This document shows positions 7,911 through 14,776 of a stretch of 64,000 nucleotides of DNA, piece by piece. The DNA lies in assembly GCF_022271405.1 (NCBI RefSeq), contig NZ_JAJNAL010000008.1, forward strand, positions 92,721 through 156,720. Reading direction: 5' to 3'. The translations under genes were made by a program, and so were the position numbers. Under the pieces are notes generated by a model. It was not told the origin of the DNA. It saw only the letters and a list, made by a program, of their open reading frames with translations, and searched no databases. The first letter of the stretch is position 1. Each line of letters starts with the position of its first letter. Origin of the DNA: Rhodopseudomonas infernalis (GTDB lineage Bacteria; Pseudomonadota; Alphaproteobacteria; Rhizobiales; Xanthobacteraceae).

Positions 7911-8114
7911 ATGGGCGATAGGTGGGTTAGGTGTACAGGACACGGCGGGCGCGAAGTGCTCGTAAATTTAGGCAATGCGCTGACAATTCAGCGTTTATCA
8001 GGCGCGGCCGGAAACGACTTCACCCGCATCAATTTCAGCATCGATGGCGATGGCAAGAACGGCCTCTCTGTTCAGGAGCATCCGGACGAAATCCTCAAAC
8101 TGAAGGCTCTTTGA
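7911..8114 (+). CDS. 67-residue cargo protein, unknown function
   Basis: First cargo gene of the transposon. Starts at ATG 7911 with a strong GGAGG site 6 bases upstream. The sequence has an extended-strand N-terminal half and INFSIDGDGKNGLSVQEHPD toward the end, resembling short beta-rich proteins found singly in accessory regions (the pattern of a residue-by-residue small barrel). It overlaps the next gene by one base (TGATG), so translation is coupled and both are probably one transcription unit. I do not recognise a named family. Confidence 0.65.
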   Translation: MGDRWVRCTGHGGREVLVNLGNALTIQRLSGAAGNDFTRINFSIDGDGKNGLSVQEHPDEILKLKAL

Positions 8115-8347
8115 TGCCCAGAGGCCCCAAAGGCGAAAAACGCCCCGCCGACGTGATCGGCGCCGCCGTCATGGTTGCTCGGATCGCCACCGGGGAGATC
8201 GAGGAAGGCACCGAGCCGGAAACCAAGGCGGCAGCAGCCTTGGGCAAACGGGGCGGCAAAGCCCGCGCAGCCAGCCTCACCCCCGAACAGCGCTCGGAAA
8301 TTGCCCGAGTCGCTGCCGAGGCAAGATGGAAAAAAGGCGACCGTTAA
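8114..8347 (+). CDS. MPRGPKGEKRPADV family protein (GGKARA motif)
   Basis: 77 residues starting MPRGPKGEKRPADVIGAAVM, then KAAAALGKRGGKARAASL and EIARVAAEARWKK. This is a well-spread short basic protein family of Rhizobiales, often on plasmids and accessory regions and sometimes labelled RNA-binding because of its KGG-like GGKARA segment. The N-terminal PRGPKGEKR and RIATGE elements are present, so the copy looks intact. It is translationally coupled to the upstream 67-residue gene and its stop overlaps the stop of the convergent 159-residue gene by 4 bases. Real function unknown. Confidence 0.75.
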   Translation: MPRGPKGEKRPADVIGAAVMVARIATGEIEEGTEPETKAAAALGKRGGKARAASLTPEQRSEIARVAAEARWKKGDR

Positions 8348-8823
8348 GCCGCCTTATCGTCCCTGTCATCCGCGCTCTTACGCAGCTCAATATCGAACGC
8401 CAGATCCAGAACCATCTGAATCGGCTCTTCGCTTGGGTGCGCCGCGTTCCAGTGATCTTGATCGTAGGTGAGCATCACACCGTCGCTGACCATCTGCTCA
8501 CGTCGGTTGTAGAGGGACATGTGCATCTGGGGCCGCGTCGCTTCTTCAATATCGACAAAGAAGTGCAGTTGCGTCCCGCCGTGAGCCTGCTTTACGGCGT
8601 GATAGACGCGATATGGCTTCCCCGTCGTCTTGTCATAACTAATGACTTCGCGAGCGTCGTCCGAGAACTGTTTAGTGAGCAAGTCAATCGGGTCTGGCGG
8701 CGTAGGAAGCGGCCAACCGCGCTTCACTGCCCACAACGCAACCTTACGCATGTCAATTTCAGTAACCTTCGTCTCTTCCTTATAAGCTCGGATGAGACGC
8801 TGCCGTTCCTTACGTCTAGACAT
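8344..8823 (-). CDS. 159-residue partner of the XRE-ImmA protein
   Basis: A soluble protein with a basic N-terminus (MSRRKERQRLIRAYKEETKV), a RKVALWAVKRGWPLPTPPDP segment and an FFVDIEEATRPQMHMSLYNR core. It starts at 8823 with GGAG upstream, only 18 bases after the stop of the XRE-ImmA/IrrE gene on the same strand, so the two form an operon. I recall this pairing from many accessory regions, where the function is not assigned. By analogy to two-gene stress or toxin-antitoxin modules it could be an effector or a modulator, but that is inference. Confidence 0.65.
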   Translation of the reverse strand: MSRRKERQRLIRAYKEETKVTEIDMRKVALWAVKRGWPLPTPPDPIDLLTKQFSDDAREVISYDKTTGKPYRVYHAVKQAHGGTQLHFFVDIEEATRPQMHMSLYNRREQMVSDGVMLTYDQDHWNAAHPSEEPIQMVLDLAFDIELRKSADDRDDKAA

Positions 8824-8841
8824 CGAGGTATCTCCGTTTGA

Positions 8842-9984
8842 TCAATTGCCTAGCGGCACAACATCTCCCCAACCGTCCGTGATCGCGTTAGGCGTCACGA
8901 TCGAACGGATCTTCACGATATGATTGCCGAACCGGTCATATCGACCGATGCGGCGACGCAATTGCCCTGCAATCAAACCAGGGTGAACGTTGATCATCTT
9001 GGCAAAAGCCAAGATGTCTCGTTCGGAGAACATTGGAGCCTTTCTTGCAACGAAGGCTTCCAACATCTTTTGTGGTACGCAGAACTCAGCGGCAGCGGCA
9101 TTTGCTACGCGTTCTTCCTCAGCAATGCCTTCGCAAGTGCCGGCACTATCGCCTTCCAAATCGGAGTCCAGCATCATGCCACCGGCGCCATGCCGCTGGT
9201 CGACGTGCTCCAATTCGTGTCTTAGGACAAACCAAAAATTATCGATCCGATCGAAGCGCATCGAAAGCGCGATCACCGGAGACCTCTCGTTCAGCCAAAA
9301 ACATACGCCGTCGATTTTTGCCGAGGGAAGAGATTCGACGACTAAAAAACGGATGCCGTGCTCGGCGAGTATGCGAGGCACTTTCCGCGCTTCCTCGGCA
9401 GATGAGAGTAACGGCCTAAGTTTTGAAATTGCAGATTTGGCGGATGCTGGGGAATAGCGCGCGACAAGCATTTCGCTCGCGATCTTTCGAACCCGGTAAA
9501 GCCATGCGAGTTGCACAGGAGTAGCTTCAGTATTGACCTGTGTTCTTTTAGCCGCGTGCGGAAGTATCTCGATGTCTTCGACACGGTTGACGCCGAAGAA
9601 GCGCACTAGCTCCGGCTGGACCATCGGGTCTTTGAGGTCTTTAGCGTTTATCCACCCCCGTTTAATCATTTCCGAAACAGGCAACTTGCCAAAGAGATGC
9701 GCGCGGGTCTCTCGTACCGGATCATGCCGTGCGGCCAGTCGGGCTTGGGATAGGTCATAGCTTTGCTGAAGCTCAAGGAAGTGCTCGGCGGGGACGCAGA
9801 ACGCTTCCTCCAAGACGACGGCTAGATCGGCATCGATGGCACGTTTGCCGTTGACGATCCGAGAAACGGCCGTCTCATCCATCCCTAGCACCAGCGACAA
9901 AATCCTGTTCGTCCATCCTTTTTCCTTCAAAAGGGCGTCGATAAGCTGATCCGGGGAGCGAAATTGGCTGGAATCATCCATCAT
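8842..9984 (-). CDS. XRE antitoxin-like HTH fused to ImmA/IrrE metallopeptidase
   Basis: 380 residues. Residues about 12-65 form a HigA/XRE helix-turn-helix (GMDETAVSRIVNGKRAID). Residues about 160-330 form an ImmA/IrrE (DUF955) zinc peptidase with the metal site RHELEHVDQRHG (HExxH at 256-260) and a downstream EERVANAAAAEF helix giving the third ligand. Such fusions control a stress or mobile-element switch by binding DNA and cleaving a regulator when induced. The palindrome at 10001-10020, just upstream of the start, is the likely self-bound operator. It heads an operon with the 159-residue gene. Confidence 0.85.
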   Translation of the reverse strand: MMDDSSQFRSPDQLIDALLKEKGWTNRILSLVLGMDETAVSRIVNGKRAIDADLAVVLEEAFCVPAEHFLELQQSYDLSQARLAARHDPVRETRAHLFGKLPVSEMIKRGWINAKDLKDPMVQPELVRFFGVNRVEDIEILPHAAKRTQVNTEATPVQLAWLYRVRKIASEMLVARYSPASAKSAISKLRPLLSSAEEARKVPRILAEHGIRFLVVESLPSAKIDGVCFWLNERSPVIALSMRFDRIDNFWFVLRHELEHVDQRHGAGGMMLDSDLEGDSAGTCEGIAEEERVANAAAAEFCVPQKMLEAFVARKAPMFSERDILAFAKMINVHPGLIAGQLRRRIGRYDRFGNHIVKIRSIVTPNAITDGWGDVVPLGN

Positions 9985-10000
9985 GGCCGCAGCTTAGCCG

Positions 10001-10020
10001 GTTTGCGCAAACTTGCAAAC
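10001..10020. promoter_or_regulatory. Likely operator of the XRE-ImmA operon
   Basis: GTTTGCGCAAAC is a perfect 12-base palindrome followed by a third half-site TTGCAAAC. It lies 16-36 bases upstream of the XRE-ImmA start (9984), where the autoregulator of such operons usually binds. A second short palindrome, CTTGA-CA-TCAAG at 10032-10043, overlaps the TTGACA hexamer (10033-10038) of a plus-strand promoter in front of the transposase. Confidence 0.6.
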
Positions 10021-10066
10021 TGAACTTTATGCTTGACATCAAGTATGAAAATTTCATTATGAACGC

Positions 10067-10939
10067 ATGAACAAATTGCCCCTGCAGAAGCGTGTCCAGA
10101 TCCTCTCGATGCTTTGCGAGGGAAGCTCCATGCGGTCGATCAGCCGGGTGGCTGACGTGTCGATCAACACGGTTAGCAAGATGCTGGTCGATGCCGGACA
10201 GGTCTGCGCCGCCTATCATGACCAGTATGTTCGCGGCCTGAACTGCAAGCGCGTCCAGTGCGATGAAATCTGGTCGTTTTGCTACTCGAAGGACAAGAAC
10301 GTAAAGGCCGCCAAGGCCGCTCCGAAGGGCGCTGGCAACGTCTGGACTTGGACGGCGCTGGATGCCGACACCAAGCTCATCGTGACATGGAGCGTCGGCG
10401 ACCGCGATGCTGACAACGCGGCGAACATCATGGAGGACTTGCGTGACCGGGTTAAGACCCGGATGCAGCTGACGACTGACGGACTCAAGGTATATCTGGA
10501 AGCCGTTCAGGAGGCTTTTGGCGTCGATGGCATCGACTACGCCCAACTGGTCGAGATTTACGGCGCGGCCCCTGGAAAAGGCGACGAGAGCCGCTACAGC
10601 CCCGCAGAGTGCATTGGCTCAAAGAAGGTGAAGGTTGAGGGTGAGCCGGATATCAAGCACGTCAGCACGTCTTATGTGGAACGCCAGAACCTCAACATGC
10701 GGATGGGAATGCGCCGCTTCACCCGACTGACCAACGCCTTCTCAAAGAAGCTCGACAACCACTGCCACGCGCTGGCGCTCTACTTCATGTTTTACAATTT
10801 CTGCCGTATCCATAAGACGCTAAGAGTGACACCCGCAATGGCCGCAGGAGTTACGGAAAAGCTTTGGAATACGGAAGGCATTGTTGCGCTAATCGATGCG
10901 CGGGACGAAAGAAAACGCACGCGCCAACCGGGCGCTTAA
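10067..10939 (+). CDS. IS1-family-like DDE transposase
   Basis: 290 residues. The N-terminus is a helix-turn-helix (ILSMLCEGSSMRSISRVADV). The catalytic triad is readable as D66 in VQCDEIWSF, D138 in LTTDGLKV and E205 in SYVERQNLNMR; the segment VERQNLNMRMGMRRFTRLTN followed by YNFCRIHKTLR matches the C-terminal half of IS1/InsB-type transposases. There is no frameshifted InsA/InsB arrangement, so it is the single-frame kind. A TTGACA at 10033 with CATTAT at 10055 is a plausible promoter with a very short leader. The element ends lie 2.2 kb left and 1.1 kb right, so the gene sits in the middle of its cargo. Confidence 0.85.
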   Translation: MNKLPLQKRVQILSMLCEGSSMRSISRVADVSINTVSKMLVDAGQVCAAYHDQYVRGLNCKRVQCDEIWSFCYSKDKNVKAAKAAPKGAGNVWTWTALDADTKLIVTWSVGDRDADNAANIMEDLRDRVKTRMQLTTDGLKVYLEAVQEAFGVDGIDYAQLVEIYGAAPGKGDESRYSPAECIGSKKVKVEGEPDIKHVSTSYVERQNLNMRMGMRRFTRLTNAFSKKLDNHCHALALYFMFYNFCRIHKTLRVTPAMAAGVTEKLWNTEGIVALIDARDERKRTRQPGA

Positions 10940-11916
10940 GGCGCAAGGCGCCATTCTTTTCTCTGTTTCCAGTCCTCGGGAAATCCCATAGACGTTAGGG
11001 GAATACGCGGGTGTGAATCGATGATCTTTCCAAGGGCTTCTGCCCAATGGTTGTTAGACCATATCTTTTGCAAAATGATCTGCATTGCTAGTAGTACCGA
11101 ATAAATACGGTCATTCTGACCGTTAAACTGCACTCTACGAGCATTTGGAATTGTTAGCTTAATCGTTAAAACGCGGTTCCAGAGCCTCGAATGATGAGCA
11201 CAAAGGTTTCTGACATATGAGATTGCGTGCAGCCAAGAACTTAGAATCTGGTGGTTGAGCCCAAACTTTCTGCAGACATCGCCGTATTCGGGGTGCTTTA
11301 GAAACTTGAAGCACTGAGAGATTGATCCAAATGATATTACCTCAAATGTCATCCAGCACGGCGGCAACTCCGGGCGATCGTATGAGTTGTAATAGTGCTT
11401 GATAAAGACATCACGTCTTGAAGCTTGGTTATGGCCAATTTGCCGTTTTAAATCTGCGATGAAATCGGCGTGCCATGCATCAAGGTCAAATCGCTCATGC
11501 CGATGATAGAAGCCCGGTCTTCCGAATTTAGTTTTGTCCATGTACCAGTGCGGGCCATGTCTTGACGCGACCGAATTCGATATAGCGGCGCGGGCAGCTA
11601 TCTCAATTTTTTCAACAGCCTCTAGCACCAACATCCGAAGCTTGCGGTCGAAAATATATCTGTCGTGGACCAACTCAAATGTCGTGCCCGGGTGGTAATA
11701 CGCCGAACCGCCGTTAAGACCGGATTTGAAGGGGTGCAGATAGCCAGAGAACCTATAATAGCCAATGTGCTGTAAGTGGTCGAAGGAATCTGCCCAATTC
11801 TCGAAAACCAAGCCTCGGCTAGCGAGAAGTATGGCCTGCTCTTCCAATCCAAGAGCGGGCTTCGCAAACGTAATGCGCGCCAAAGTTGCGGCCCCAGACA
11901 AGGAAAACCCCACCAT
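10936..11916 (-). CDS. Abi-family (AbiF/AbiD, Abi_2) abortive-infection-like protein
   Basis: 326 residues from ATG 11916 (a TTG at 11928 would add four). The N-terminus (ILLASRGLVFENWADSFDHL then IGYYRFSGYLHPF) and SISQCFKFLKHPEYGDVCRK are typical of Abi_2 proteins. YVRNLCAHHSRLWNRVL contains an R-x4-H element (RNLCAH), the catalytic signature of HEPN ribonucleases, so RNA cleavage on phage infection is the likely role. Its stop overlaps the transposase stop by 4 bases, tail to tail. Codon use is clearly lower in GC than the neighbours, which supports recent import with the transposon. Confidence 0.85.
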   Translation of the reverse strand: MVGFSLSGAATLARITFAKPALGLEEQAILLASRGLVFENWADSFDHLQHIGYYRFSGYLHPFKSGLNGGSAYYHPGTTFELVHDRYIFDRKLRMLVLEAVEKIEIAARAAISNSVASRHGPHWYMDKTKFGRPGFYHRHERFDLDAWHADFIADLKRQIGHNQASRRDVFIKHYYNSYDRPELPPCWMTFEVISFGSISQCFKFLKHPEYGDVCRKFGLNHQILSSWLHAISYVRNLCAHHSRLWNRVLTIKLTIPNARRVQFNGQNDRIYSVLLAMQIILQKIWSNNHWAEALGKIIDSHPRIPLTSMGFPEDWKQRKEWRLAP

Positions 11917-12017
11917 ATGCGCTTCCAAGGAGAGGCGGGCGGGGTATTATTGATGGCGAACGTATAGTGCATGGGTGAAAAGTCAATTACTGAAGGTCAA
12001 TCAATTGTAGAAAATCC

Positions 12018-12042
12018 GTTGTACGGGGGATGCCCGTACAAC
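12018..12042. terminator. 10-bp hairpin inside the right transposon end
   Basis: GTTGTACGGG and CCCGTACAAC pair perfectly around GGATG. It lies between the Abi gene and the right inverted repeat, 20 bases from it. It may terminate transcription into or out of the element, or fold the end; no T-run follows closely. Confidence 0.4.
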
Positions 12043-12061
12043 CCCTAAGCAAAAAGTTCAG

Positions 12062-12082
12062 TTTTCAAAGTGAGACACTACC
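12062..12082 (-). repeat. Right terminal inverted repeat
   Basis: Read inward from 12082 it is GGTAGTGTCTCA, C, TTTGAAAA, matching the left end in 20 of 21 bases. CACCAAGA (the second target duplication) follows at 12083-12090. Confidence 0.92.
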
Positions 12083-12090
12083 CACCAAGA
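12083..12090. repeat. 8-bp target duplication, right copy
   Basis: CACCAAGA, identical to 7811-7818. Confidence 0.9.
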
Positions 12091-12097
12091 ATGAGAA

Positions 12098-12133
12098 GAA
12101 CATATTGCGAACACGGAACGAACCGTGTACATT
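12098..12133 (+). promoter_or_regulatory. recA promoter with SOS (LexA) box
   Basis: GAAC-ATATTGC-GAAC at 12098-12112 matches the alphaproteobacterial LexA site GAAC-N7-GAAC exactly. It overlaps a -35-like TTGCGA (12105-12110); 17 bases later TACATT (12128-12133) is a plausible -10. The transposon's right target duplication ends only 7 bases upstream of this box. Confidence 0.8.
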
Positions 12134-12199
12134 GGTTGCATCAGGTCTCGACCACCGCGGTTTGTCCCCTCGGCGAATCCCGTTCATAAGGAGCATCAC

Positions 12200-13294
12200 A
12201 TGGCTTCCGGCCCCACTGCCCTGCGTATCGTCGAAGGTTCTTCAATGGACAAATCCAAGGCGCTCTCTGCTGCGCTGTCACAGATCGAGCGTCAGTTCGG
12301 CAAGGGCTCGGTGATGAAGCTCGGCAAGAACGATCGTTCGATGGACATCGAGACGATCTCCTCTGGCTCGCTCGGGCTGGATATCGCGCTCGGCGTCGGC
12401 GGCCTCCCGAAGGGGCGTGTCGTCGAGATTTATGGGCCCGAATCCTCGGGCAAAACCACGCTGGCGCTGCATTGCGTCGCCGAGGCCCAGAAGAAGGGCG
12501 GCATCTGCGCCTTCATCGATGCGGAGCACGCGCTCGATCCGGTCTATGCCCGCAAGCTCGGCGTCAATGTCGACGAGCTGCTGATCTCGCAACCTGACCA
12601 TGGCGAACAGGCGCTGGAAATCGCCGACACGCTGGTGCGCTCCGGCGCGATTGACGTGCTGATCGTCGACTCGGTGGCGGCACTGGTGCCGCGCGCCGAA
12701 CTCGAAGGCGAGATGGGCGACGCGCTGCCCGGCCTGCAGGCCCGCTTGATGAGCCAGGCGCTGCGCAAGCTCACCGCCTCGATCAACAAGTCGCACACCA
12801 TGGTGATTTTCATCAATCAGATCCGGATGAAGATCGGCGTGATGTACGGCTCGCCCGAGACCACGACAGGCGGCAATGCGCTGAAGTTCTACGCCTCGGT
12901 CCGCCTCGACATCCGCCGCATCGGCCAGATCAAGGATCGCGACGAAGTCGTGGGCAACCAGACCCGGGTCAAGGTGGTGAAGAACAAGCTGGCGCCGCCG
13001 TTCAAACAGGTCGAGTTCGACATCATGTACGGCGAGGGCATCTCCAAACTGGGTGAGATCCTCGACCTCGGCGTCAAGGCTGGTGTTGTCGATAAGTCCG
13101 GCGCATGGTTCTCGCATGACAGCCAGCGGCTCGGCCAGGGCCGCGAGAACGCCAAGGCATTCCTGCGCGCCAACCCGGATCTCACCGCCAAGATCGAAGC
13201 GTCGATCCGGCAGAATTCCGGTCTGATCGCCGAACAGATTCTCGCCGGCTCGCCGGAGACCGACGCAGACGGCGAGGAGCCGGTCGAAGAGTAA
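12200..13294 (+). CDS. recA: RecA recombinase
   Basis: 364 residues. Walker A is GPESSGKTT, the Walker B strand is [16 protein letters not shown] ([17 protein letters not shown]), and the [19 protein letters not shown] segment contains the L2 region; all are canonical. RecA forms filaments on single-stranded DNA, drives strand exchange and triggers LexA self-cleavage. I start at ATG 12200, which has AAGGAG 7 bases upstream, giving [20 protein letters not shown], as in relatives with a short extension before MDKSKAL. Transcription is from the SOS-box promoter just upstream. The ancestral upstream neighbour has been pushed 4.3 kb away by the transposon. Confidence 0.98.
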   Translation: MASGPTALRIVEGSSMDKSKALSAALSQIERQFGKGSVMKLGKNDRSMDIETISSGSLGLDIALGVGGLPKGRVVEIYGPESSGKTTLALHCVAEAQKKGGICAFIDAEHALDPVYARKLGVNVDELLISQPDHGEQALEIADTLVRSGAIDVLIVDSVAALVPRAELEGEMGDALPGLQARLMSQALRKLTASINKSHTMVIFINQIRMKIGVMYGSPETTTGGNALKFYASVRLDIRRIGQIKDRDEVVGNQTRVKVVKNKLAPPFKQVEFDIMYGEGISKLGEILDLGVKAGVVDKSGAWFSHDSQRLGQGRENAKAFLRANPDLTAKIEASIRQNSGLIAEQILAGSPETDADGEEPVEE

Positions 13295-13302
13295 GTCCTC
13301 GC

Positions 13303-13322
13303 GGCCGGCGATCACGCCGGCC
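13303..13322. terminator. Hairpin after recA
   Basis: GGCCGGCG-ATCA-CGCCGGCC is a perfect 8-bp stem with a 4-base loop, starting 8 bases after the recA stop. No T-run follows, so termination strength is uncertain. Confidence 0.45.
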
Positions 13323-13821
13323 CGGTGGTCGTAACAGTTAAAGCCGGCGGGCGCCGCGAACCCCTGTTGCCGGGGAACCCGTAGCGCTCGCCGCACCTTT
13401 TTAAGATGATGAGTTGTTTGTCGCGCGGGTGCTCGGTGCCCGACCGTCATTGCACCGCTCGCACGATTCTCCGCCGTCATCGCCAGCGAAGGGGGGCGCC
13501 CCAGCATTTTAGAGCGCGTGATAATCTGCATCGCCTCAAATGCTTTGCGGCATTTTGTCACCAGCTTTCTCGGGTGCCGACGATCTGCTTTGTGCAAATC
13601 CATCTCTCAACACTTAGTCGCCCACGATTTGCACTGCCCGCCCGCGGGCCGACGCCGTCGGCGTCCGCTGGACCCACAAATTGATTGTGCGCGCGTGGGG
13701 CGAGATTTCGGACGATCTTTGCATGAGATGGATTGTCGGGCGCTGTCAGATAGCGCTAATAGACCTAAAATGGGCTACTTTATTTGTTGCGTAGATCATT
13801 CTTAACTCGGCATAATTGTGC
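13323..13821. other. Intergenic stretch after recA, no gene seen
   Basis: About 500 bases with scattered short frames but no good ribosome site or coherent codon use on either strand. The right third becomes AT-richer, marking the border to the lower-GC gene at 13822. Confidence 0.5.
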
Positions 13822-14442
13822 ATGACAATTTTTAGTAAACTAATCTCTTGGATTTGGAAGGATCTCGGTAAGCTTGCGCTGTTGCTGGGGTGGGCATTGA
13901 GCTTCGCCCTTCCTGCATGGGCAACTTGGGCAATAACAGCCTTTCAGGAGTGGGCACCTCTTTCCTGGATAGCTGCCGGTTTCGTGGGCGTAACGATTAC
14001 GGCAATTTTCTATGCAGTTTTTGCTAGGGCGCGGCTGTGGTTGGTGAATGCCAGTATCCAAGAACGATTTTACCAAGAAACGGAGCGCATTAATCCACTT
14101 GAACAGACATTCCGAAATGTACGAATAAACGTTGCCGACCTAGTATCTCCGATCGAGCCGATAGTCAGAGGGAAGACGTTTATAGATTGCGAGATATTAG
14201 GTCCGGCGAACGCCGCTCTGTCAGCCACCAAGCCGGGCGCTGGAAGCATGAACGGGGTGAACTTCATTGGCTGTGACGCATGCAAGGTCAAGGACGATGC
14301 TTTCACTGCAAACGGAATAATGTTCGAAGATTGTACTTTTCTCAGGGGGAAAATTTTCCGTATTACATTTTTCATTCCTGAGATCGGCTACGAGCACGTT
14401 AAGAGAAGTATGCCGGGAATGAACTGGCTTACGCCAGATTGA
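13822..14442 (+). CDS. Membrane-anchored protein of unknown function
   Basis: 206 residues from ATG 13822. Two hydrophobic segments, LALLLGWALSFALPAWATWA and AAGFVGVTITAIFYAVFAR, anchor the N-terminus; the rest (from about residue 75) is soluble, with ERFYQETERINPLEQTFRN and IEPIVRGKTFIDCEILGPAN then NFIGCDACKV and IMFEDCTFL, a strand-repeat pattern reminiscent of a short right-handed beta helix. GC content is lower than the surrounding core genes, suggesting import. I have seen similar proteins as isolated hypotheticals in Rhizobiales accessory regions. No neighbour gives a functional clue. Confidence 0.65.
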   Translation: MTIFSKLISWIWKDLGKLALLLGWALSFALPAWATWAITAFQEWAPLSWIAAGFVGVTITAIFYAVFARARLWLVNASIQERFYQETERINPLEQTFRNVRINVADLVSPIEPIVRGKTFIDCEILGPANAALSATKPGAGSMNGVNFIGCDACKVKDDAFTANGIMFEDCTFLRGKIFRITFFIPEIGYEHVKRSMPGMNWLTPD

Positions 14443-14481
14443 TCAGGCTGCATCCACGATGTTTGACTTCCCGCTTCGCTT

Positions 14482-14697
14482 TTAATCGACCAGCTTCGCC
14501 TCAAACCGCATTTCGGTCGGAAGGCCGATCACGAATCCACCAACGGGTAGTTCTCGAAATTCGAGTCGCGACACAAATCGCCTCGCTTTGGCTGAAGTAG
14601 TCATGCGCAACGAACAGGCGCTCGCCACGATATCATTACCAAGCTTTCTAGAGGATCGTTCGTCAAGTAAAGAGACGACTCGCGCGCCCGAGCTCGA
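14482..14697 (-). pseudogene. Remnant or short unrecognised gene
   Basis: A 71-codon open frame without a good start reads RVVSLLDERSSRKLGND then ASACSLRMTTSAKARRFV and ends GGFVIGLPTEMRFEAKLVD. The ending looks like real protein sequence, while the beginning lacks a ribosome site. A second frame across the same bases also reads plausibly (GERLFVAHDYFSQSE), so a decayed gene with a frameshift is the simplest view. Otherwise the 334-base gap to gcvP holds nothing I recognise. Confidence 0.25.
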
Positions 14698-14776
14698 TCA
14701 TGATCGGGAGTTAGAACGCTAAGGAGGGGCGATCTAACTCCTGACCAGTCGTTCCCTGCCCATCGTTGCTCCCGCT

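Larger units (their letters stand above)
7819..12082. mobile_element. Complete IS1-like transposon with defence-type cargo
   Basis: A 4264-bp unit bounded by terminal inverted repeats (7819-7839 and 12062-12082) and flanked by an exact 8-bp duplication CACCAAGA. It encodes, in order: a 67-residue protein, a 77-residue GGKARA-type protein, a 159-residue protein, an XRE-ImmA/IrrE protein, a DDE transposase of IS1 type, and an Abi-family protein. Target duplications of 8-9 bp are normal for IS1. The intact ends and duplication indicate a recent transposition event rather than a decayed island. GC content of the cargo is lower than that of the neighbours, notably in the Abi gene. Insertion is directly upstream of the recA SOS promoter. 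Confidence 0.9.

Noticed and set aside
8344..9984. Calling the XRE-ImmA pair a proven toxin-antitoxin system
   Set aside because: The 159-residue partner has no known toxin fold; operon structure alone does not show toxicity.
12278..13603. 441-codon open frame antisense to recA
   Set aside because: Complete overlap with recA and no recognisable sequence.
13406..13805. Two plus-strand frames after recA
   Set aside because: Cys/Arg/His-rich with no ribosome site, and codon third positions do not follow the genome's GC preference.
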